This document shows positions 30,793 through 36,412 of a DNA stretch of 36,412 nucleotides, piece after piece. Below the pieces are notes generated by a model. The model was not told where the DNA came from. It worked only from the letters and a program-made list of their open reading frames with translations, and ran no database searches. A program made the translations under genes and the position numbers. Position 1 is the first letter of the stretch. Each line of letters starts with the position of its first letter. The stretch is taken from contig NZ_JALKFX010000046.1 in NCBI RefSeq assembly GCF_023243045.1, forward strand, positions 15,477 through 51,888, in the 5' to 3' direction. Source of the stretch: Frankia sp. AgB32 (GTDB lineage Bacteria > Actinomycetota > Actinomycetes > Frankiales > Frankiaceae).

Positions 30793-31169
30793 GCACCGCC
30801 ACCGAACATCGGGTCACGTGTTCGTTGTGCGAGGCCGTGTGCGGCCTGCGCGTCACCACCGTCGGGGACCTGGTGACGTCCATCAGAGCCAACCCGGACG
30901 ACGTCTGCTCGTGCGGGACATTCCGCGTCTGGCCGCGCGGCTGGACCGGGGCCGAGCCGGACCTCGTGCTGACCAGCCGCCGCCATCTGCGCTCGCAGCG
31001 GAACCCTCGTCGTCAACGGAGTGCCCTGCCGGGTGCGCCCCGTCGCGGCCGGCCAGCCCGCCTGACGGCCTGGCCGGCGACGCCGCCGGTCAGGACAGGG
31101 CGACGCGCAGGACCTCGTCGAGGCCGCCGGGGGTGCCGTCGGGCTCGGTCTTGTCCAGGCGCAGCGTGA
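30789..31169 (+). pseudogene. Truncated molybdopterin oxidoreductase, N-terminal [4Fe-4S] segment only
   Basis: The first 45 codons match the N-terminus of formate-dehydrogenase-like molybdopterin enzymes. The cluster motif C11-x2-C14-x3-C18 (VTCSLCEAVCGLRV) is followed by VTSIRANPDDV. The fourth cluster Cys, expected near residue 46 in a CPKG context, is Arg. After that the frame becomes Arg/Pro-rich shadow sequence to a stop at 31169. A full enzyme has 700 or more residues. It starts with ATG overlapping the CBS stop by 4 nt. A possible remnant of another part (GTLVVNGVPCRVRPVAAGQPA region, 31000-31065) lies in a different frame. It then runs into the convergent PhoD gene. Confidence 0.7.
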
Positions 31170-32850
31170 TGGCGCGGCCGGCCAGGTCGAGGTAGGCGAT
31201 CTGGCTTTCGAACCATGGACCGTCGGTGACCCGCCAGTCGATCGCCGGGTCGGGCGCGCCGGCGAGCTTCGCCAGCGCCCGGATGCCGCCGGCGACCACG
31301 CCCGCGCGGGCGAGCCGGTCGACCCGGCGCACACCCTTGCCCAGCGGGTTGCGAAACGGCGAGCAGACGGCCTGGTACACCGCGCTGCGCGCGCCCGGGA
31401 GGTCCGCGCGGGCGAGATAGGCGTGGTGGACGTCGCCGGAGAGCAGCACGATCGACGCGGGCGCCGGACCGTGCTCACCCGACGCGACGGCGCGCAGCAG
31501 CGCGGCCATCGACGCGAACGACTCCCCGAACGCCGCCCAGTGCTCGAGGTCGACCCGCTGGCGCACCCGCTCGGCCTGGCGGGCGGCGAAGCGGCCGCGA
31601 CTGCCGGCGGCGAGTGCCTCGCTGGCCGCCTCCACCCAGTGAATGCCCGGGGTGAGCAGGTACGGCAGTGACGTGGCGACCAGCAGATGGTCGACGTCGC
31701 CGTCCTGGCGGGTCTGGCCGACGACCCAGTCCCACTCGGCGTCGGCCACCATGACGCGGCGTCCGCTGGGGGAGACGACCCGGGCGCTGCGGGAGTCGAT
31801 CACCAGCAGCCGGGTGCGCCCCAGGTCCCAGCGGTAGCTCCAGCGGATGTCGTCCTGGCCGACGCCGTCGGCACGGGCGTCGGCGCGGCGGGCGAACGCC
31901 CGCAGCGTCTCCGTCGCCGTCCCCGGTTCGGTGCCCGTCCCGTCGGGGCCGCTGAGCGCGGCGAACAGCGGGTCGGCGGCGCGCTGCGCGGGGCCCAGGT
32001 TGCCCAGGTGCTGGTAGAGCCAGGCGGCCATGATGCCGCCGGTGATCCGCTCGTCCCACCACGGCGTCGAGCGGATCTCGGCTCGCCAGGCGGCGGAGAT
32101 GTTCCAGTCGTCGCGGACGTCGTGGTCATCGAAGACCATCGCGGTCGGCACCGTCGAGAGCAGCCAGCGGATCTCCGGCTGCGACCATGCCTCGCGGTAG
32201 AGCCGGGTGTACTCCTCGAAGTCGGCGATCTCCTCGCCGGGCGGGCGGGCCGTGTCCCGTCGCCCGGCGATCCAGGCGCGGGTGTCGGGGGAGACATGGT
32301 CGGCGTAGACCTGGTCGCCGAGCAGCAGCAGGACGTCAGGGACCGGCCGGCCCCCGGGGCGGGCCGGATCGGCGAGGTGTTCGCGCAGGTCGAGGGCCAG
32401 GGCGTGCAGCGCGTCGGTGCCGAGGCCGCTGTCGTCCTCGTCGGCGTTGAGGGTGTACGGCTTCTCCTGCGGCGCGGTCACCCGGCAGGATCCGAACGCC
32501 AGCGTCACCGGTCTCGCGTCGTCCGGGCCCGGCGTCGGGCGAAGCAGGCTCGGCGGCTCCCCGGGCAGCGGCCACACCGGCTCGCCGTCGACGCGGACCT
32601 CGTAGGGCCGCGCGACGCCGCTGCGCAGGCCGACCACCGTGACCACGGCGTAATGGTGCTCAGCAATCGTGAACGTGCGCGCCGATCCCGATCCGGCCGA
32701 CGGGCCGTCGGCGGTTCCGGTCAGGCCAGGGGGGCCGGGGGAGTCGGTGGTGCTGACCTCGACGGTGCCCGGGCTGGCGGTCTCCACCCAGATCGTCACG
32801 CTGGTCGAGTCGACGTGTCGCTGCATCGGGCCCAGGACCAGGCCTGCCAT
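31090..32850 (-). CDS. PhoD-like metallophosphoesterase (alkaline phosphatase D family)
   Basis: 586-residue phosphodiesterase/phosphomonoesterase-like protein. An N-terminal fibronectin-like region (GLVLGPMQRHVDSTSVTIWVET) precedes the metal domain. Metal ligands are visible in LLLGDQVYAD, MVFDDHDVRDDWN (GNHD-like position) and SGDVHHAYLAR. Unlike secreted PhoD it has no Tat or Sec signal peptide, so it should act in the cytoplasm. ATG 32850 has AAGGGAG 8 nt upstream. It is divergent from the CATRA operon (276-bp gap) and convergent with the CBS/molybdopterin relic, whose tail it overlaps. A link to the conflict system is possible but unsupported. Confidence 0.88.
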   Translation of the reverse strand: MAGLVLGPMQRHVDSTSVTIWVETASPGTVEVSTTDSPGPPGLTGTADGPSAGSGSARTFTIAEHHYAVVTVVGLRSGVARPYEVRVDGEPVWPLPGEPPSLLRPTPGPDDARPVTLAFGSCRVTAPQEKPYTLNADEDDSGLGTDALHALALDLREHLADPARPGGRPVPDVLLLLGDQVYADHVSPDTRAWIAGRRDTARPPGEEIADFEEYTRLYREAWSQPEIRWLLSTVPTAMVFDDHDVRDDWNISAAWRAEIRSTPWWDERITGGIMAAWLYQHLGNLGPAQRAADPLFAALSGPDGTGTEPGTATETLRAFARRADARADGVGQDDIRWSYRWDLGRTRLLVIDSRSARVVSPSGRRVMVADAEWDWVVGQTRQDGDVDHLLVATSLPYLLTPGIHWVEAASEALAAGSRGRFAARQAERVRQRVDLEHWAAFGESFASMAALLRAVASGEHGPAPASIVLLSGDVHHAYLARADLPGARSAVYQAVCSPFRNPLGKGVRRVDRLARAGVVAGGIRALAKLAGAPDPAIDWRVTDGPWFESQIAYLDLAGRAITLRLDKTEPDGTPGGLDEVLRVALS

Positions 32851-33126
32851 GGCGGCTCCCTTCGGGTCCGGTCCGGATTATCGTCGCGGCGATCAGACAA
32901 CGACAGGGCTGACCGGATCGTCCCCTGCCGGCCACCGGCGCCCAGGCGCGGTGCCGTGGGCGGGCAGCATCTCGCGGCCCGGCGTCACCCGGGGCGGCGA
33001 GACGCGGGGGCCCGGCGCGGTTGGCGTTGCCGGACTGTGATCGACTGGGTGCCGATCCCGGACGGTTCCCTGACAGGGCGTGCCTGGCGTCGCCCGCGCC
33101 GTCCGAGGCCGGGGAGGGCAGACCGG

Positions 33127-34596
33127 GTGCGCTCGGCGGAACTGGTCGTCCACGTGTTCACGCCGCTCGACGGTGGCCCGCTGGGCGAGCGCGGCTACAC
33201 GCTCCTGCGCGAGCTGTGGCACGCCGGCCGCGAGGAGCTGGGCCTGTCGCGCCCGGCGTCCGCGATCGACGTCCCGACCGAACTGCCGCCGTCCGTTTCG
33301 GCGTTCGCGCCGGGGGCGCTGCTGGCCGTCCAGCAGGCACCCGCGGACGGCGGGGGAGTGTTCCAGTCGGTGCTGCGCCGCCACCAGGGGCTGCTGTGCC
33401 TGTCGGCGGTGCTCGCGCCGGGACCGGACGGGCGGGCGGACGGGTTCGACTGGGCGCCGCTGGAGGCCCGCTGGGAGCGGGTGAGCGCGCCCTCGCACTC
33501 GGACCTGCTCGACGAGACCCGGATCTACCAGGGCCTGCTGCCTGCCTTCGACGTCCTCGAGGGCTACCCGCACGCGGCGACACCCGAGCTCGCGGCGGCC
33601 TGCGCGCCCGCGCTGCCGCGGTTCGACCGGGCGCCGGGATGGGAGTCGCGCGGTGCCTCGACGATCTCCGGGTTCGCGGTCTGGGAACCCGGGGCCGGCG
33701 CGGACCACCGGGCACTGCGCCGGCTGATCGTCCTCGGCGCCGCCGACCGCGAGGCGTCGCTGGGAGCATGGACCTGGTCGGCGGGGGACACCGCGCCCGC
33801 GCCCCTGGCGCTCTACCTGGCGCAGGCCGCGAAGATGCGCCTGCAGGGCCGGGTGTGGGCCGGCGGGAGGACCGCCGAGCGGCTGCGGCGTCGCCTCGAC
33901 GGCGCCGCGACGCGGCTCGGCGACCGGCTGGCCGCCGCGGGCCTGCTCGGCGTCGACCGGGCGCCCGGCGCCGCCGGCCTGGTCGACCCGGATCTCGCCG
34001 ACGGCCTCGCGCGTCTGCGCGCCGAGGTCTTCCACGAGGTGTCCGTGCGGACGACCACCGAGGATCTGCGGCGCAACGTGGAGATCGCCGCGGCCAACAT
34101 GCGGGCGCTCACCCACCGCGAGGTCATCCCGACCGGCTACGCCGACCCGTTCCGCGAGGACCAGGAATGCGCGGAGCACCTCGTGGGCCTGCTCGCGGAC
34201 GCGCAGGCGTTCCTGCACGGCGCCGGTCGCCGCGCCCGCGAGGTGGCCCGGGTCTGCGCCCGGCTCGGCGTCCTGGTCGCGCCGGCCGCGGGCGCGCCGG
34301 TCGACGTGCGCCTCACCGGCGAGGACCGACTCGCCCTGCTCGACGAGCTGGCCGACGTCTACGCCGACCCGGTCCGGGCCCGCCGGCTCGTGATCGACCT
34401 CGGCGCGCCGCGACGCCACCTGCCGGTTCCGGAGGGGCACAGCCCGCGGGACTGGTGGGCCGAGGTCCTGCACGAACTGGAAAGCGGGCTCGTCGCGACC
34501 CCTGTCCGCGGCGTGCTGCGAGCGGCTCTGGCGTCCTATCCCCACAACGTCACCTTCCGGGCGATCGCCGCCCGGTACGGCGAAAAGTCGCCCTGA
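33127..34596 (+). CDS. CATRA conflict-system protein (caspase/TPR-associated) with C-terminal effector-associated-like domain
   Basis: 489-residue protein that matches, by pattern, the CATRA family found beside caspase-like proteases in nucleotide-regulated conflict systems. The N-terminal CATRA-N-like part reads ELVVHVFTPLDGG, ERGYTLLRELWHAGREELG and VLRRHQGLLCLSAVLAP. The middle is helix-rich (about 200-330), with a LALYLAQAAKMRLQGRVW segment. The last about 95 residues (LTGEDRLALLDELADVYADP, VIDLGAPRRHLPV, ELESGLVATPVRGVLRAALASYPHN) look like an effector-associated adaptor domain. There is no membrane segment. GTG 33127 is chosen for GGAGGG 8 nt upstream. GTG 33037 in the same frame is the alternative. 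It probably serves as the adaptor or receptor that couples an input to the downstream caspase. Confidence 0.72.
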   Translation: MRSAELVVHVFTPLDGGPLGERGYTLLRELWHAGREELGLSRPASAIDVPTELPPSVSAFAPGALLAVQQAPADGGGVFQSVLRRHQGLLCLSAVLAPGPDGRADGFDWAPLEARWERVSAPSHSDLLDETRIYQGLLPAFDVLEGYPHAATPELAAACAPALPRFDRAPGWESRGASTISGFAVWEPGAGADHRALRRLIVLGAADREASLGAWTWSAGDTAPAPLALYLAQAAKMRLQGRVWAGGRTAERLRRRLDGAATRLGDRLAAAGLLGVDRAPGAAGLVDPDLADGLARLRAEVFHEVSVRTTTEDLRRNVEIAAANMRALTHREVIPTGYADPFREDQECAEHLVGLLADAQAFLHGAGRRAREVARVCARLGVLVAPAAGAPVDVRLTGEDRLALLDELADVYADPVRARRLVIDLGAPRRHLPVPEGHSPRDWWAEVLHELESGLVATPVRGVLRAALASYPHNVTFRAIAARYGEKSP

Positions 34597-34607
34597 TCAG
34601 CCCTCGG

Positions 34608-34623
34608 TATAATCGGCGCCGAT
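34608..34623 (+). promoter_or_regulatory. TATAAT box overlapping a 12-bp palindrome
   Basis: A perfect TATAAT (34608-34613) overlaps the perfect palindrome ATCGGCGCCGAT (34612-34623), 12 nt after the CATRA stop and about 90 nt before the caspase start. No consensus -35 lies 17 bp upstream. It may give the protease unit its own repressible promoter. Confidence 0.4.
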
Positions 34624-34711
34624 CATCCGGAGTTCCGTTGTCGGGCCTCGGGCCCGTCCGCACGTGCACGGGGGTGAACGTGATGGTGCCGAAACGGCGG
34701 GACGGTACGCG

Positions 34712-35662
34712 GTGAAGCGTGCCCTGCTGGTGGGGGTCGACGAGTACGACCTCTTCCCGTCGCTGACGGGCTGCTGCAATGATGTCCGCGCGCTCGAACC
34801 GCTGCTGCGGCGCAACGAGAACGAGGAACCCAACTTCAGCTGCAACATTCTCACCAGTGATCGGGGCCAGGTCACCCGGGACAACCTGCTGGCGAACCTC
34901 CGCAAGCTGCTCAACCCGGCGGGCAGCGTCGCCCTGCTGTACTTCGCCGGCCACGGTTATCGGCAGGACAACGACGTCGACCTCGTGACCTCGGACGGGA
35001 CCGAGAAGTCCCCGGGCGTCGCGTTGTCGCAGGTGCTCTCCATAGTGCAGAGCTCGCGGGTGCCCGAGATCGTTCTCATTCTCGACGCCTGCTTCTCCGG
35101 CGCGGCGGGCGGTGTGCCGCAGCTCGGCTCCGCGTCGTCGACCCTGCGGCCGGGAGTGTCCATCCTCTCCGCGTCCCAGGACGGCGAGGCCGCCGGGGAG
35201 CGCGGCGGGCGGGGAGTTTTCAGCTCCTACCTGGAAGACGCGCTGCGCGGTGGCGCGGCGGACCTGCTCGGCAGGGTGACCGTCGCCGGCGTCTACGCCT
35301 ATCTGTCCGAGATGTTCGGCCCGTGGGACCAGCGGCCCACCTTCAAGGCGAACATCGACCAGCTGCACGAACTGCGCCAGACCCGCCCGGACATCTCCCG
35401 CCCGCGGCTACGCGAGCTCGCCGCGCTGTTTCCGCGGCCCGATTACCACCTGCCGCTCGACCCGTCCTACGAACCGACGGAGGAACCGCGCGACCTCGGC
35501 CACGAGGCGGATTTCGCCCTGCTGCAGGCGGCGCGCGCGGTGAAACTGGTGGAGCCGGTGAGCGAGGAACACCTGTACTTCGCGGCACTGCACTCGACGG
35601 CGTGCCGGCTCACCCGGACCGGCCAGCACTACTGGAAGCTCGCGCGAGAGGGACGGCTTTGA
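34712..35662 (+). CDS. Caspase-like cysteine protease (C14 fold), CATRA-associated
   Basis: 316-residue protein. The N-terminal peptidase domain (about 1-220) has the caspase order: KRALLVGVDEYD strand, catalytic H81 in LLYFAGHG, and nucleophile C127 in LILDACFSGAAGG, then SILSASQDGEAAGE and GVFSSYLEDAL. The dyad is intact, so it should be active. The C-terminal about 95 residues form a distinct Pro/Arg-rich linker plus a helical region (ADFALLQAARAVKLVEP, HSTACRLTRTGQHYWKLARE) that may receive the activating partner. GTG 34712 gives the usual family N-terminus. GTG 34664 is an in-frame alternative. Its stop overlaps the next gene by 4 nt. Expected role: self-limiting proteolysis on activation, analogous to abortive-infection caspases. 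Confidence 0.88.
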   Translation: MKRALLVGVDEYDLFPSLTGCCNDVRALEPLLRRNENEEPNFSCNILTSDRGQVTRDNLLANLRKLLNPAGSVALLYFAGHGYRQDNDVDLVTSDGTEKSPGVALSQVLSIVQSSRVPEIVLILDACFSGAAGGVPQLGSASSTLRPGVSILSASQDGEAAGERGGRGVFSSYLEDALRGGAADLLGRVTVAGVYAYLSEMFGPWDQRPTFKANIDQLHELRQTRPDISRPRLRELAALFPRPDYHLPLDPSYEPTEEPRDLGHEADFALLQAARAVKLVEPVSEEHLYFAALHSTACRLTRTGQHYWKLAREGRL

Positions 35663-36135
35663 CCGCTGTCGGGTTCTCCGGCCATCAGAACCTGCCTGCG
35701 CAGGGAATCTCCCACATCACCCAGGAAATGGTTTCCCACCTGGAATCGGTCGAGCGCCCGCTGGTCGGGCTGAGCTCGCTCGCCGCCGGCGCCGACCAGC
35801 TTTTCGCCCGCATCGTGCTCGCCGCCGGCGGATCGCTGCACGTGCTGATTCCCAGCCACGACTACGCGTCCACCTTCCACACGGCGACCGATCTCGCCGA
35901 CTACCACGCGCTGCTCGGGCGGGCCGAGCAGGCCCGACACCTGGCCTTCCAGACGGCTTCCGAGGAGGCGTTCCTCGCCGCGGGCCACGCGGTCGTCGAC
36001 GAGGCCGACGAGCTCCTCGCGGTCTGGGACGGGCTGCCCGCCCGTGGCCTCGGCGGCACCGCCGACGTCGTGGCCTACGCCGAGGGACTCGGCAAGTCCG
36101 TGACGGTCGTGTGGCCGATGGGCCTGCGGCGATGA
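35659..36135 (+). CDS. SLOG/LOG-like nucleotide-binding protein
   Basis: 158-residue Rossmann-like protein. The N-terminal VGFSGHQNL resembles the GxTGHR motif of YpsA/DprA-like SLOG domains. AAGADQLFARIVLAAGG and the C-terminal LGGTADVVAYAEGLGKSVTVVWP fit the ligand-binding loops (GGxGT-like at 132-134). SLOG domains in conflict systems sense nucleotide or NAD-derived signals or process them. The start must be TTG 35659, which gives a 4-nt overlap with the caspase stop (TTGA). The next in-frame ATG would remove the first binding motif. A TTG start with coupling suggests deliberately low expression tied to the caspase. Catalytic function is unknown. Confidence 0.75.
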   Translation: MTAVGFSGHQNLPAQGISHITQEMVSHLESVERPLVGLSSLAAGADQLFARIVLAAGGSLHVLIPSHDYASTFHTATDLADYHALLGRAEQARHLAFQTASEEAFLAAGHAVVDEADELLAVWDGLPARGLGGTADVVAYAEGLGKSVTVVWPMGLRR

Positions 36136-36412
36136 GGGAACCGCGCCGGGCGAGCGGAGGGGGATCGACCGCTCGCACGCCGGCCGGCTCGCGCGAACCG
36201 GGCGACGGAGCGCGCGCCGCGGCCGTGCGGGTCCTGCGCACGGCGCCGGACTGGTCGTTGCCGGCCGCGGCCTGGCAGCCGCGCACGCACCCGGCGCGCG
36301 CGACGGTGGCGACCGCGCTGGGCGAGCTGGCGAGGGCCCTCGAGCAGCGGGACGGGACCGCGTTCGCCGCCGCGCTCGGCGACCTGCGGCGGCTGGCCGC
36401 CCGCGGCGGCGC
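36132..36412 (+). CDS. CATRA-associated small protein, 3' end outside the window
   Basis: The partial frame of 93 codons starts at ATG 36132, overlapping the SLOG stop by 4 nt, and runs to the window end. After a Ser/Arg/Gly-rich N-terminus, the segment VRVLRTAPDWSLPAAAWQ and then TALGELARALEQRDGTAFAAALGDLRRLA is helical. It resembles small helical proteins that accompany CATRA genes. The identification rests on context and pattern, and the missing C-terminus would settle it. Confidence 0.55.
   Translation, partial: MREPRRASGGGSTARTPAGSREPGDGARAAAVRVLRTAPDWSLPAAAWQPRTHPARATVATALGELARALEQRDGTAFAAALGDLRRLAARGG

Noticed and set aside
31000-31065. Short frame (GTLVVNGVPCRV) as the C-terminal remnant of the molybdopterin enzyme
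   Set aside because: It is plausible but too short, out of frame with the N-terminal fragment and not clearly homologous, so it is mentioned only within the relic entry.
31687-33126. Long plus-strand open frame reading into the CATRA gene
   Set aside because: It is the antisense shadow of the PhoD-like gene. The CATRA protein starts at 33127 (or 33037), with a proper ribosome site at 33127.
34712-35662. Metacaspase or separase assignment for the protease
   Set aside because: The FAGHG and DACFSG motifs fit the general bacterial C14 caspase-like group, and no p10 split or calcium site is seen. The broader name is kept.

Overview
This is a very GC-rich window whose genes use GTG and even TTG starts. 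It carries actinobacterial-type crotonase, thiolase, P450 and F420-type LLM families and a cytochrome aa3 subunit I. The set suggests a filamentous actinomycete, plausibly Frankiaceae-like. The genus is inference only, since no rRNA or tRNA is present.

Region 1 (90-17235, minus strand) is a long co-directional catabolic cluster. In transcription order it holds a cytochrome P450, a crotonase, an acyl-CoA ligase, an aldehyde dehydrogenase, a Zn alcohol dehydrogenase, a double DUF35 (OB-fold) protein, two cysteine-less thiolase-like proteins, a Rieske oxygenase alpha subunit and a second acyl-CoA ligase. After a 264-bp promoter gap come a D-aminoacylase-type amidohydrolase, an amidohydrolase-2 protein and a branched-chain-type substrate-binding lipoprotein. 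Many junctions overlap by 1 or 4 nt. The set reads as uptake, oxidation, CoA activation and side-chain cleavage of an unidentified hydrophobic or cyclic, possibly amide-bearing, compound. A divergent TetR gene (17493-18155) sits at its head.

Region 2 (18257-23477) holds an operon SnoaL-like / SDR / crotonase (minus) and, 1.5 kb away in opposite orientation, a second SnoaL-like gene. This is followed by an SDR shrunk by internal deletion to 42 codons and by an LLM-class oxidoreductase. An EthD-like gene lies between the two copies. Loose SDR pieces occur at 4649-4719 and 23478-23620. Two inverted repeats with the same arms and spacing, and a pair of related 24-bp imperfect palindromes, occur near these promoters and suggest shared regulation.

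Region 3 (23707-32850) is mixed. It contains a C1-like (papain-fold) protein with a small coupled upstream ORF, ctaD with a strong terminator, a DapB-like gene relic, a divergent DHA2 MFS exporter / MarR pair, a CBS-domain protein coupled to a truncated molybdopterin-oxidoreductase N-terminus, and a PhoD-like phosphodiesterase.

Region 4 (33127-36412, plus strand, cut by the window end) is the most striking part. It is a CATRA-type conflict system: a CATRA protein with a C-terminal effector-associated-like domain, a caspase-like protease with an intact His/Cys dyad, a SLOG/LOG-like nucleotide-binding protein with a TTG start, and the start of a CATRA-associated small protein. The last three genes are chained by 4-nt overlaps. 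The likely logic is ligand sensing that releases a protease to cause dormancy or death of the infected cell.
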